Part shown: in pieces, positions 7,173 to 15,709 of the stretch
Layout of the letters: each line of letters begins with the position of its first letter
How positions within the stretch are numbered: the first letter of the stretch is position 1
Assembly (NCBI GenBank): GCA_027013095.1
Contig: JALUYI010000019.1
Coordinates: forward strand, 186,001 to 250,000
Source: Paracoccaceae bacterium
GTDB taxonomy: Bacteria > Pseudomonadota > Alphaproteobacteria > Rhodobacterales > Rhodobacteraceae
DNA length: 64,000 nt
Direction of reading: 5' to 3'
Notes under the pieces: generated by a model
Told to the model about the DNA's origin: nothing
The model's input: only the letters and a program-made list of their open reading frames with translations
Database searches by the model: none
Program-made: the position numbers and the translations under genes

Positions 7173-7994
7173 ATGAACTTGAACCAGCTTTTCGGGGTGA
7201 CCGGCAAGGTCGCGCTGGTCACCGGGGGCGGCACCGGCATCGGCCGCATGGTGACCGAGGCTCTGGCCATGGGGGGCGCGCGGGTCCTGATCTGCTCGCG
7301 CAAGCTGCCCGCAGTCGAGGCGGCGGCGGATGAGATTAACGCCCTTGGGATGTCCGGATCGGTCGAGGCCTTTCAGGGCGACGTTGGCAGCGAAGCGGGA
7401 ATTGACGCTATCGTTGCCGAGCTGCGGGAGCGCACCGGGCGGCTGGATATTCTGGTCAACAACGCCGGAATCACCTGGGGGGCGCCATTGGACGAATTTC
7501 CCCACTCAGCGTGGCAAAAGGTCATGGGCGTCAACGTGGCCGGGCTGTTTCATCTGACTCAGGCGCTGTTGCCCGACCTCAGGGCGGCGGCCAGCGATGC
7601 CGATCCGGCGCGGGTCATCAACCTTGGCTCGGTGATGGGCTCGGTTGCCATGGGGGATGGTGCCTATTCCTATGCGGCCTCAAAGGCGGCGGTGCATCAG
7701 ATCACCCGTATTCTGGGCAAGGAGCTGGCAGGTCAGCGCATCACCGTTAACGCCTTTGCGCCGGGGCCGTTCCGCTCGAAAATGACGGCGTTCGCCACCG
7801 CCGACGATGCCATGGCCGCCAAGGTTGGTGCCGATGTGCCGCTGGGGCGGGTGGGCGCGCCCGAGGATATTGCCGCCGCCACCCTGTTTCTGTGCGGAAA
7901 AGGCGGCAGCTATGTGACCGGCGCGGTCCTGCCGCTTTGCGGGGGGATCCATCTTGAGACGGCGCCCAACCTATTCCAGTCGGCATTGGAGTAG
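7173..7994 (+). CDS. short-chain dehydrogenase/reductase
   Basis: A 273-residue classical SDR. The cofactor motif TGGGTGIG is at residues 17-24, NNAG near 95, and the catalytic Ser...Tyr-X3-Lys is present as NLGSVMGS followed by YSYAASK. An Arg-rich turn after beta-2 (CSRK) hints at NADP(H) preference. It opens the plus-strand operon and is followed by a MaoC hydratase after only three bases. Likely job: oxidation or reduction of a hydroxyacyl/ketoacyl-CoA intermediate; the substrate is not readable from sequence. The ATG at 7173 has an excellent GGGGGGATGAG ribosome-binding region. Confidence 0.85.
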   Translation: MNLNQLFGVTGKVALVTGGGTGIGRMVTEALAMGGARVLICSRKLPAVEAAADEINALGMSGSVEAFQGDVGSEAGIDAIVAELRERTGRLDILVNNAGITWGAPLDEFPHSAWQKVMGVNVAGLFHLTQALLPDLRAAASDADPARVINLGSVMGSVAMGDGAYSYAASKAAVHQITRILGKELAGQRITVNAFAPGPFRSKMTAFATADDAMAAKVGADVPLGRVGAPEDIAAATLFLCGKGGSYVTGAVLPLCGGIHLETAPNLFQSALE

Positions 7995-7997
7995 GCG

Positions 7998-8498
7998 ATG
8001 GTCTCGATCGAGGAATTCGTTGCCCTTTCTGGCCAGATGCTGGGGCATTCGGACTGGCTGTTGATCGATCAGGCGCGCATTGATGCCTTTGCCGATGTGA
8101 CCGAGGACCACCAGTTCATCCACGTGAACCCCGTCCGCGCCCGCGCTGAGACCCCCTATGGCGGGACCATCGCGCACGGGTTTCTGACCCTGTCGTTGCT
8201 CAGCCATCTCGGTCATCAGGTTTTTCCCGAGATCGGCGACAAGGAAATGACCATCAACTATGGCCTCAACAAGGTGCGGTTTCTGAACCCGGTGCCGGTG
8301 GGGGCGCGTATCCGTGCCTCGGTCAGGCTGCTGGAGGCGGTCGAAAAGCAGCCTGGGCGCTATATGTGCCGCTATCAGAGCACCGTTGAGATCGAGGGGA
8401 TCGAGACCCCGGCGCTGGTGGCCGAGCAGGTGGTGCTGCATGTGATGAAAGAGGCGGCTGAAAAAACCGCCAAGGCAAAGGGGGCCGCCGGTGACTGA
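7998..8498 (+). CDS. MaoC-family (R)-specific enoyl-CoA hydratase
   Basis: A 166-residue hot-dog-fold protein with the hydratase-2 motif FADVTEDHQFIHVNP at residues 31-45, giving the catalytic Asp37 and His42 pair. AHGFLTLSLL (about 59-68) is the next conserved block. Enzymes of this type hydrate trans-2-enoyl-CoA to (R)-3-hydroxyacyl-CoA, and in PHA producers can also feed the granule monomer pool. It starts three bases after the SDR stop and its last eight bases overlap the kinase gene that follows, so these are translationally coupled. Confidence 0.88.
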   Translation: MVSIEEFVALSGQMLGHSDWLLIDQARIDAFADVTEDHQFIHVNPVRARAETPYGGTIAHGFLTLSLLSHLGHQVFPEIGDKEMTINYGLNKVRFLNPVPVGARIRASVRLLEAVEKQPGRYMCRYQSTVEIEGIETPALVAEQVVLHVMKEAAEKTAKAKGAAGD

Positions 8499-9513
8499 GC
8501 ACGCGCAGGATGATCAGATCGCCGCCCTCGGTCCCTATCTGGCGGCGCATGTGCCGGGGTTCCAGCCGCCGGTCTCGGTCTCGAAATTCGGCACTGGCCA
8601 GTCAAACCCGACCTATCATCTGAAGGCGCGCTCGGGCGAATATGTGCTGCGCGCGCAGCCCCCCGGAAAGCTGTTGAAATCGGCCCATCAGGTGGACCGC
8701 GAGTATCGCGTCATGCGGGCCCTCGGGGAAACCGATGTGCCGGTGCCGGCGATGATCCACCTTGCCGATGCGGACAACCCTCTGGGGCGGATGTTTTTCG
8801 TGATGGATTACCTGCGGGGGCGGATCTTTTGGGATCCGGCGCTGCCTGAACTGGACCGCTCGGAGCGCCGAGCGATCTATGACGGCATGAACAAGACACT
8901 GGCGGCCCTTCACAACGTTGATGTCGCTGCCGTCGGCCTGTCGGATTTCGGCCGCCCGGGGAATTATTTTGCCCGCCAGACCGGGCGCTGGGTCAAGCAG
9001 TATCGCGCCTCGGTCATGGTACCGAACCCCGATGTGGACCGGCTGATCGATTGGTTGCAGGCCCATATGCCCGCCGATGACGGGGTGACGACGCTGGTTC
9101 ACGGGGATTATCGGCTGGACAACATGATCTTTGCCCCCGACAGTGCCGAGGTCCTTGCGGTGTTGGACTGGGAGTTGTCCACCCTCGGTCACCCGCTGGC
9201 GGATCTGGCCTATCAATGTATGCAATGGCGCCTGCCGCATCAGGCGGGAATGCGCGGCCTTGGCGGGCTGGATCGGCAGGCGCTTGGCCTGCCGGATGAG
9301 GACGAATACGTTGCCGCCTATTGCGCGCGCCGTGGCATCGACAGGATCGAGAACTGGAATTTTTATCTGGCTTTTGCGTTTTTCCGCCTTGCCGCAATCC
9401 TGCAAGGAGTCGTGCGGCGGGCGCATGACGGCAACGCCAGCAACCCGACACGGGCACGCGAAATGGCCAAGGCCATTCCGGTGCTGGCAGCGATGGCCAA
9501 CCAGCTGTTCTGA
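8491..9513 (+). CDS. APH-fold kinase of the ACAD10/11 (LvaA-like) type
   Basis: A 340-residue phosphotransferase-family protein. Kinase residues are intact: the N-terminal nucleotide loop GTGQSNPTYHL (about 35-45), a Lys/Glu core region, the catalytic loop HGDYRLDN (His204, Asp206, Asn211), and the metal-binding DWE (Asp226) followed by STLGHPLADLAY. This is the domain fused ahead of the dehydrogenase in mammalian ACAD10/ACAD11 and free-standing as LvaA in Pseudomonas, where it phosphorylates the 4-hydroxyl of 4-hydroxyacyl-CoA. The partner dehydrogenase is on the divergent operon at 5097-6329. It overlaps the MaoC gene by eight bases. It is unlikely to be an antibiotic-resistance gene. Confidence 0.88.
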   Translation: MTEHAQDDQIAALGPYLAAHVPGFQPPVSVSKFGTGQSNPTYHLKARSGEYVLRAQPPGKLLKSAHQVDREYRVMRALGETDVPVPAMIHLADADNPLGRMFFVMDYLRGRIFWDPALPELDRSERRAIYDGMNKTLAALHNVDVAAVGLSDFGRPGNYFARQTGRWVKQYRASVMVPNPDVDRLIDWLQAHMPADDGVTTLVHGDYRLDNMIFAPDSAEVLAVLDWELSTLGHPLADLAYQCMQWRLPHQAGMRGLGGLDRQALGLPDEDEYVAAYCARRGIDRIENWNFYLAFAFFRLAAILQGVVRRAHDGNASNPTRAREMAKAIPVLAAMANQLF

Positions 9514-9538
9514 CAGCGACAAAGCAAAGGGGACAGGG

Positions 9539-10312
9539 ATGCGATTTGACGGAAAAACGGTGCTGTTAAGCGGCGCGGCCGGGGGCTTTGGCAGCCGCGC
9601 CGCCGAGGTCTTTTCCGAGCGCGGCGCATTGCTGGTGCTGTCCGACCTCGACGGTGATGCGCTGCAGGCGGTAGCCGAGGCGATGCCGGGGGATGTGGTC
9701 TGGCTGGCCGGCGATGTGCGCGATCCGGCCAGCCATGATGCGCTGGTGGACCTCGCCCTGTCCAAGTACGGACGGCTGGATATTGCGGTGAACAATGCCG
9801 GAATCGTCTGTCCCATGCAGCGCATCCCCGAGACCGATCCGGCGCTGGCCCGTCAGGTGATCGATGTTGACCTTATGGGGGTTTTTTATGCCCTGCAGGC
9901 GCAACTGCCGGTGATGTCCGCGCGCTTTGCCGAAGAGGGCACCCCGGCGGCGATCGTCAATATCGCTTCGGCGGCAGGTCTGGTCGGCTCGCCGTTTCTG
10001 GGGATCTATGCGGCGGCCAAGCACGGGGTTATCGGCCTGACCCGCTCGGCGGCGGCGGAATATGGTCGCAAAGGGGTGCGCATCAACGCCGTCTGCCCCT
10101 CGTTTGCCAATACGGCGATGCTGACGGATTATCTGGATGCGGCCCCGGCCGGGCGCGAGGCGGCGGAAACGGCGCTGACCCGGGGGATTCCCATGGGGCG
10201 GATCGGGCAGGTGGACGAGGTGGTGCAGGCGATCCTGTTTGCCGCCCACGCTGACAACAGTTTCATGACCGGCGAGACCCTGTCCGTCGATGGCGGTCTT
10301 GCCGCGGTTTGA
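9539..10312 (+). CDS. short-chain dehydrogenase/reductase
   Basis: A 257-residue SDR, second of the operon. The cofactor loop is SGAAGGFG (a variant of TGxxxGxG) around residue 11, VNNAGIV occurs near 87, and the active site is NIASAAG...YAAAKHG. After beta-2 comes an Asp (LSDLDGD), which favours NAD+. Probable function: NAD-dependent hydroxyacyl-CoA dehydrogenase in the local catabolic pathway, comparable to the place of LvaD; this is inferred from context. It starts 25 bases after the kinase stop with a GGGGACAGGG ribosome-binding region. Confidence 0.84.
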   Translation: MRFDGKTVLLSGAAGGFGSRAAEVFSERGALLVLSDLDGDALQAVAEAMPGDVVWLAGDVRDPASHDALVDLALSKYGRLDIAVNNAGIVCPMQRIPETDPALARQVIDVDLMGVFYALQAQLPVMSARFAEEGTPAAIVNIASAAGLVGSPFLGIYAAAKHGVIGLTRSAAAEYGRKGVRINAVCPSFANTAMLTDYLDAAPAGREAAETALTRGIPMGRIGQVDEVVQAILFAAHADNSFMTGETLSVDGGLAAV

Positions 10313-10326
10313 AGGGGAAAGAAAAG

Positions 10327-12450
10327 ATGACCGAACTCAGCCAGAATGTCTCGCTTGCCATCAACGCCGGGGTGGCGGTGATCACGGTGGACAACCCGCC
10401 GGTCAATGCACTGGGCCTTGCCGTGCGACAAGGTCTGGCCAAGGGAATTTCGCTTGCCGGTGGTGATCCCGAGGTCAAGGCGGTGATCCTTATCGGCGCC
10501 GGGCGTACCTTTCCGGCCGGGGCCGATATCCGCGAGTTCGGTACCCCGCCGCAGGCGCCGCTGCTGCCGGACGTTTGCCAGTCGATCGAGGATTGTCCCA
10601 AGCCGGTGATCGCGGCGCTGCATGGCACCGCACTGGGCGGTGGCTATGAGATCGCGCTGGCGGCCCATTACCGGATTGCCGATGCCGCGGCGCGCCTTGG
10701 TCTGCCCGAGGTCAACCTCGGCCTGTTGCCGGGCGCTGGCGGAACCCAGCGGATGCCGCGCCTGACCGGGGCGGCACCGGCGCTGGATATGATGCTGTCA
10801 GGAACGCCGATATCTGCGGCCAAGGCGCTGGAGATCGGGGTTCTCGACGAGGTCTGCGACAGCGGCGATTTGCCTGCTGCCGCACAGGCCTTTGCGGTGC
10901 GTCTGATCCTTGAGGGGGCGCTGGTGCGTCCCACCAGCAAGCTGGGCACGGGGTTTGCTGACATGGCCGCCTATGATGCCGCCATTGCTGAGCGTCTGAC
11001 CCGGTTGCAAAGCCGGGCCCGCGGGCAGAAATCGCCGTTCAAGATCGTGGATTGCATCAAGGCTGCCGCGCGCGTGCCGTTTGACGAGGGGATGCGCCTT
11101 GAGCGCGCCGCCTTCATGGAGTGCCTTGCTTCGGACCAGTCCAAGGGCATGATCCACGCCTTTTTTGCCGAGCGTCAGGCCGCCAGAATCCCCGAGGCCA
11201 GCCGCGCAAAGCCCCGCCCCCTGAACCGTCTGGGCGTGGTTGGCGGGGGCACCATGGGGGCCGGAATCGCGGTGGCGATCCTGAACGCGGGCCTGCCGGT
11301 CACGATGATCGAACGCGACGCGGACAGCCTTGCGCACGGGCGCGCCGCGGTTGAAAAGGTGTTTCAGCGAAACGTCGCCAAGGGCCGGATGAGTGCGGCC
11401 GAAAAAGACGCCGCGATGGGCCGCTGGCAGGGCGCTACCGATTACGCGGCCCTTGGTGACGCGGATCTTGTCATCGAGGCCGTGTTTGAGGACATGGCGG
11501 TGAAACAGCAGGTCTTTGCCCGGCTGGATCAGGTCACGCGGCCCGGCACAATTCTGGCCAGCAACACCTCGTATCTGGATATCAACACCCTTGCAGCCGG
11601 GATCTCGCGGCCCGGGGATGTCATCGGGCTGCATTTCTTTTCCCCGGCCAACATCATGAAGTTGCTGGAGATTGTCGTCCCCGCAAAGGTTAGCGACGAT
11701 GTTGTCGTCAGTGCGTTTGCGCTGGCAAAAAAACTGGGCAAGGTGGCGGTGCGCGCCGGGGTGTGCGATGGCTTTATTGGCAACCGGATGCTGGCGACAT
11801 ACCGGCGCGCGGCCGATTACATGGTCGAGGACGGCGCCTCTCCGTATCAGATCGACGCGGCATTGCGTGCCTTTGGCTATCCCATGGGCCCCTATCAGGT
11901 CAGCGATCTGGCCGGCGGCGATATCGGCTGGGCGACGCGCAAGCGCAAGGCACCAACCCGGCCGCCCGAGGAACGCTATGTCGAAATCGCCGACCGGATT
12001 TGCGAGCGGGGCTGGTTCGGGCAGAAAACCGGACGCGGCTATTATCGCTATGACGAAGGCGCGCGCACCGGCGTCGAGGATCCCGAGGTTCTGGCAATCA
12101 TAGATCAGGAGCGCGCCAAAAAGGGGATCACGCCGCGCACCTTCAGCGATGCTGAAATCCAGAACCGCTATCTGGCGGCGATGATCAACGAGGGCTGCAA
12201 TATTCTGGCCGAAGGAATCGCGTTGCGGCCTCTGGATATCGATGTGACGCTGATTTACGGCTATGGATTTCCGCGCTGGCGGGGCGGGCCGATGAAATAT
12301 GCCGACATGGTCGGGCCGGAGGTGATTCTCGGGCGGCTGCGGGACTATGCACGCGAGGATCCGCAGTTCTGGCGCGCCTCGGACCTGTTGGTGGACCTGG
12401 TCGCCGAGGGGAGCAGCCTTGACGATCTGAACAAGCGGACAGAAGTGTGA
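10327..12450 (+). CDS. bifunctional enoyl-CoA hydratase / 3-hydroxyacyl-CoA dehydrogenase (FadJ-like)
   Basis: A 707-residue two-part enzyme. Residues 1-190 are a crotonase domain with both catalytic glutamates in place (GGGYEIALA and GLPEVNLGLLPGAGGTQR). Residues about 300-700 are 3-hydroxyacyl-CoA dehydrogenase: the NAD loop VGGGTMGAGI and the active-site His in GLHFFSPANIM. It carries out two successive steps of beta-oxidation on (S)-3-hydroxyacyl-CoA. No thiolase is present in the locus, so the last step would use one encoded elsewhere. The ATG at 10327 is preferred over 10309 because of the purine-rich GGGGAAAGAAAAG before it. Confidence 0.9.
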   Translation: MTELSQNVSLAINAGVAVITVDNPPVNALGLAVRQGLAKGISLAGGDPEVKAVILIGAGRTFPAGADIREFGTPPQAPLLPDVCQSIEDCPKPVIAALHGTALGGGYEIALAAHYRIADAAARLGLPEVNLGLLPGAGGTQRMPRLTGAAPALDMMLSGTPISAAKALEIGVLDEVCDSGDLPAAAQAFAVRLILEGALVRPTSKLGTGFADMAAYDAAIAERLTRLQSRARGQKSPFKIVDCIKAAARVPFDEGMRLERAAFMECLASDQSKGMIHAFFAERQAARIPEASRAKPRPLNRLGVVGGGTMGAGIAVAILNAGLPVTMIERDADSLAHGRAAVEKVFQRNVAKGRMSAAEKDAAMGRWQGATDYAALGDADLVIEAVFEDMAVKQQVFARLDQVTRPGTILASNTSYLDINTLAAGISRPGDVIGLHFFSPANIMKLLEIVVPAKVSDDVVVSAFALAKKLGKVAVRAGVCDGFIGNRMLATYRRAADYMVEDGASPYQIDAALRAFGYPMGPYQVSDLAGGDIGWATRKRKAPTRPPEERYVEIADRICERGWFGQKTGRGYYRYDEGARTGVEDPEVLAIIDQERAKKGITPRTFSDAEIQNRYLAAMINEGCNILAEGIALRPLDIDVTLIYGYGFPRWRGGPMKYADMVGPEVILGRLRDYAREDPQFWRASDLLVDLVAEGSSLDDLNKRTEV

Positions 12451-12472
12451 CAAACCTGACGGGAGCCCCGAA

Positions 12473-13693
12473 ATGGACCTGAGCCTGAGCCCTGATGAGC
12501 GCGCCTTTCAGACCGAGGTCAGCGACTGGTTACGCCACAATCTCGACCCGGCGCTGGCGGACAAGGTCCGTCGGGGCCAGCGCCTGACCAAGGCCGATAT
12601 GGAGGGCTGGCACCGCACTCTCAACGGTAGGGGCTGGCTGGCGCCCCATTGGCCCAAGGAATACGGCGGCACCGGCTGGTCCCCGATCCAGCGCCATATT
12701 TTTGAAGAGGAATGTTGCCGCGCCTATGCCCCGCGCGTCGTCCCGTTCGGCCTGTCTATGCTGGCGCCTGTCCTGATCAAATACGGCAGCGAGGCGCAAA
12801 AGAAGACCTGGCTGCCGCGCATTCTGGATGGCTCGGACTGGTGGTGTCAGGGCTATTCCGAACCGGGGGCGGGCTCGGATCTGGCCAGTCTCAAGATGCG
12901 GGCCGTGCGCGAGGGGGACCATTATATCCTGAACGGGCAAAAGACATGGACGACGCTTGGCCAGTACGCCAACATGATTTTCTGCCTTGTGCGCACCTCA
13001 AACGAGGGCAAACCACAGCAGGGGATTTCGTTTCTGATGGTGGATATGACCACCCCCGGTGTCGAGGTCAGACCGATCCTGCTGCTTGAGGGCACGCATG
13101 AGGTCAACGATGTCTTTTTTACCGATGTGCGGGTGCCGGTGGAAAATCTGGTCGGAGAGGAAAACAAGGGCTGGACCTATGCCAAATACCTGCTGACCTA
13201 TGAGCGCACGAATATCGCCGGGATCGGCTTTTCCATGGTGGCGCTGGAGGAACTGAAACAGATCGCTGCCGATCAGCACCGCGCCGGGCGCCCGCTGGCG
13301 CAGGACCCGCTGTTTGCGGCGCGCATGGCTCGCGCCGAGATTGCTCTGAACAACGCGCGGATCGCCAATTTGCACATCCTGTGGAACGCTGCGCAGGGGG
13401 CTGGAAACGACTCGGGGAACGGGGCCTCGGTAGGGGTTGAAAGCTCGATGTTAAAGATCAAGGGCACCGAGATTCGCCAGCAGATCGACGCCCTGAAACG
13501 TCAGGCGCTGGGCGCCTATGCCGCGCCCTTTCAGCCCGAGGCGTTTGAGCCGGGCTATAACGGTCCGACGCTGGGTCCCGATTACGCCGCCCCCGTCGCC
13601 CGGCAGTATTTCAACAACCGCAAGATCAGTATTTTTGGCGGCTCAAACGAAATTCAGAAAAACATCATCAGCAAGATGATGCTGGGGTTATAG
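12473..13693 (+). CDS. acyl-CoA dehydrogenase, PimC-like subunit
   Basis: A 406-residue acyl-CoA dehydrogenase. Visible blocks: GYSEPGAGSDLASLKMRA for flavin/substrate binding (about residues 127-144), LLTYERTNIAG (about 240-250) carrying a Glu at the alternative catalytic position used by isovaleryl-CoA-type enzymes, and a C-terminal FGGSNEIQ in which the usual Glu of MCAD is Gly. The resemblance is to the large subunit of pimeloyl-CoA dehydrogenase and the actinobacterial heteromeric FadE enzymes. One base separates it from the next acyl-CoA dehydrogenase gene, which supports a two-subunit enzyme. The start has GGGAGCCCCGAA upstream. Confidence 0.86.
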   Translation: MDLSLSPDERAFQTEVSDWLRHNLDPALADKVRRGQRLTKADMEGWHRTLNGRGWLAPHWPKEYGGTGWSPIQRHIFEEECCRAYAPRVVPFGLSMLAPVLIKYGSEAQKKTWLPRILDGSDWWCQGYSEPGAGSDLASLKMRAVREGDHYILNGQKTWTTLGQYANMIFCLVRTSNEGKPQQGISFLMVDMTTPGVEVRPILLLEGTHEVNDVFFTDVRVPVENLVGEENKGWTYAKYLLTYERTNIAGIGFSMVALEELKQIAADQHRAGRPLAQDPLFAARMARAEIALNNARIANLHILWNAAQGAGNDSGNGASVGVESSMLKIKGTEIRQQIDALKRQALGAYAAPFQPEAFEPGYNGPTLGPDYAAPVARQYFNNRKISIFGGSNEIQKNIISKMMLGL

Positions 13694-13694
13694 C

Positions 13695-14858
13695 ATGGAT
13701 TTCCAACAGACCGATGAGCGGCGGATGCTGGCCGATACGCTGACGCGCTTTGTCGCGCAGGATTACCCGCTGGACGCGCGTCTGGCTGCCGGCGCCGGGG
13801 TTCCGGGATACGCCCCTGAAAAATGGCGGGCGCTGGCCGATCTCGGCGTGCATGGGGCGTTGTTTGACCCCCGGGACGGCGGCTATGGCGGTGCAGGGTT
13901 TGATCTGATGGTGGTGTTTGAGGCCGTCGGACGCGGCCTGATCGTCGAGCCGTTGCTGGCCAGTGCGGTGCTGGCCGGGGGTGCGCTGGCGCAAGCGGCA
14001 GACCCGAAAACGAAGTCGGGGCAAAAAGAACATCTCGCCGGGCTGGTTTCGGGCGAAAAACAGGCCACCCTTGCGCATTTTGAGGCCAATGACGGCTGGG
14101 ATCCGACCCATATCGAGACCACCGCCCGAAAAACCGATGGCGGTTGGGTGCTGAACGGGAAAAAATCCGTGGTGCGCGCCGCCGAAAGTGCCGATTTTCT
14201 GATCTGTTCGGCCCGGAGCAGTGGCGTACCGGGGGATAAGGACGGGCTGTCTCTGTTTTTGCTTGAGATGGACGGGCCAAAAGACGGGGTTACCCTGCAA
14301 AGCAGTCAGACCATTGATGGCGGGCGGGTCAGCGATATCACGCTTGGCGATGTCACCCTGCCGGAAACGGCGCTGATCGGGCGTGCCGGGCAGGCGTGGG
14401 CACCGCTGCAATCGGTGCTGGGGCGCGGGGTCATGTGCCTCAGCGCCGAGGCGGTCGGCCTGATGGATGTCATCCGCGACATGACCCTTGAATATCTGCG
14501 CACGCGCAAGCAGTTTGGCCAACCGATTGGCCGCTTTCAGGCGCTGCAGCACCGCATGGCCACTCTGGTTCTGGAGATTGAACAGGCCCGCGCCGCGGTC
14601 ATCAACGCCGCCGCCGCGCTCTCTGGCGATACCACCGACGGGATCGCGACCGCGCGCGCCCTGTCGGCGGCGAAATATACCGTTGCCGAGGTCGGCACCC
14701 TTGTTGCCGAAGAGGCGGTGCAGATGCACGGCGGCATGGGCATGACATGGGAATACCCGCTGGGCCATTATGTCAAACGCCTGATTATGATCGGCCACGA
14801 GATGGGCGACGGGGATTACCACCTCAGCCGCTATATCCGGCTGGGAGAAGCGACATGA
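13695..14858 (+). CDS. acyl-CoA dehydrogenase, PimD-like subunit
   Basis: A 387-residue acyl-CoA dehydrogenase-fold protein, beginning MDFQQTDERRMLADTL. The helix that carries the alternative catalytic Glu reads SVLGRGVMCLSAEA with no acid at the equivalent place, and the C-terminal region IMIGHEMGDGDYHL lacks the YEGT-type Glu as well. The conserved RKQFGQPIGRFQALQH and AVQMHGGMGMTWEYPL blocks remain, so flavin and CoA binding are plausible. This fits the non-catalytic partner in an alpha2beta2 enzyme together with the preceding gene. Its stop overlaps the next start by four bases (ATGA). Confidence 0.85.
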   Translation: MDFQQTDERRMLADTLTRFVAQDYPLDARLAAGAGVPGYAPEKWRALADLGVHGALFDPRDGGYGGAGFDLMVVFEAVGRGLIVEPLLASAVLAGGALAQAADPKTKSGQKEHLAGLVSGEKQATLAHFEANDGWDPTHIETTARKTDGGWVLNGKKSVVRAAESADFLICSARSSGVPGDKDGLSLFLLEMDGPKDGVTLQSSQTIDGGRVSDITLGDVTLPETALIGRAGQAWAPLQSVLGRGVMCLSAEAVGLMDVIRDMTLEYLRTRKQFGQPIGRFQALQHRMATLVLEIEQARAAVINAAAALSGDTTDGIATARALSAAKYTVAEVGTLVAEEAVQMHGGMGMTWEYPLGHYVKRLIMIGHEMGDGDYHLSRYIRLGEAT

Positions 14859-15646
14859 GCCAGCCGGTCCTGATTGAACGTACCGGCGTGGCGCTGAGGG
14901 TGGTCAACAACGCTCCGAAAACGCGCAACGCCCTGTCTCCGGAATTTTACGACGGGCTGATCGCGGCCCTGAACAGTGCTGCGGATGACCCGGGAATTGC
15001 GGCGGTGGTGCTGACCGGCGCGGGCGGATATTTTTGTGCGGGCGGCAATCTGAATGTCCTGAAAACGCGCGCCGAGATGTCGGTTGACGCGCGCATGGCC
15101 GCCATCGGACGGTTGCATGAGGTGATCGCGGCGATCCGCGCCTGTCCGCGCCCGGTGATCGCCGCAATCGAGGGGGGCGCAGCGGGGGCCGGGGCCTCTC
15201 TGGCGCTGGCCTGCGATCTGATCGTGGCCGCGCGCAGCGCCAGTTTCTCGATGGGCTACGTTCGGGTCGGACTGACCCCGGATGGTGGTGGTACGTCCTT
15301 TCTGTCGGAATTCGCCCCGCGCCAGTTGGTCAACGAGATCCTGATGCTTGGCGACCGGATATCCTGCGAGCGCCTGTTCACGCTGGGGGCGGTTAACAGC
15401 CTTGCCGAGCCGGGGCAGTGCGAGAGCGTCGCGCTAGAGCTGGCCGAGCGGCTGTTTCGCCGTGGCCCCGAGGCGCTGGCGACGATCAAGACGCTGGCGC
15501 AGTCGGCGCGGCAAAACGATCTGACCCGGCAGATGCAGGCCGAGCGTGTTGCCATGGCCAATGCACAGGGCGGAGCCGAGGCGGCGGAGGGTATCTCGGC
15601 GTTTTTGGCCAAGAGAGCGCCGGATTTCAGCCGCTTTCGCGCGTGA
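14855..15646 (+). CDS. enoyl-CoA hydratase/isomerase family protein
   Basis: A 263-residue crotonase. The oxyanion-hole segment FCAGGNLNVL is at about residues 62-71 and EGGAAGAGASLALACD at about 105-120. The first hydratase Glu position (AGAGASLA) is Ala/Ser rather than Glu, and the second region reads VGLTPDGGGTSFL with Asp in the place common to isomerase-like or paaG-like members. It may therefore be an isomerase or a hydratase with another geometry rather than a standard enoyl-CoA hydratase. It is the last gene of the operon and overlaps the preceding stop by four bases. Confidence 0.83.
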   Translation: MSQPVLIERTGVALRVVNNAPKTRNALSPEFYDGLIAALNSAADDPGIAAVVLTGAGGYFCAGGNLNVLKTRAEMSVDARMAAIGRLHEVIAAIRACPRPVIAAIEGGAAGAGASLALACDLIVAARSASFSMGYVRVGLTPDGGGTSFLSEFAPRQLVNEILMLGDRISCERLFTLGAVNSLAEPGQCESVALELAERLFRRGPEALATIKTLAQSARQNDLTRQMQAERVAMANAQGGAEAAEGISAFLAKRAPDFSRFRA

Positions 15647-15709
15647 CACACATGTCACACTGATGCGGTAGAAGGCCGCGAATCAGATCCTGCCGTTATG
15701 GAGACCCCC

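Noticed and set aside
8491-9513. Kinase gene as aminoglycoside resistance
   Set aside because: The fold is shared with APH enzymes, but the sequence is of the ACAD10/11 class and lies in an acyl-CoA operon.
10798-12453. 551-codon antisense ORF under the FadJ-like gene
   Set aside because: A shadow of high third-position GC in the sense gene; its translation is Arg/Pro/His-rich with no motif.
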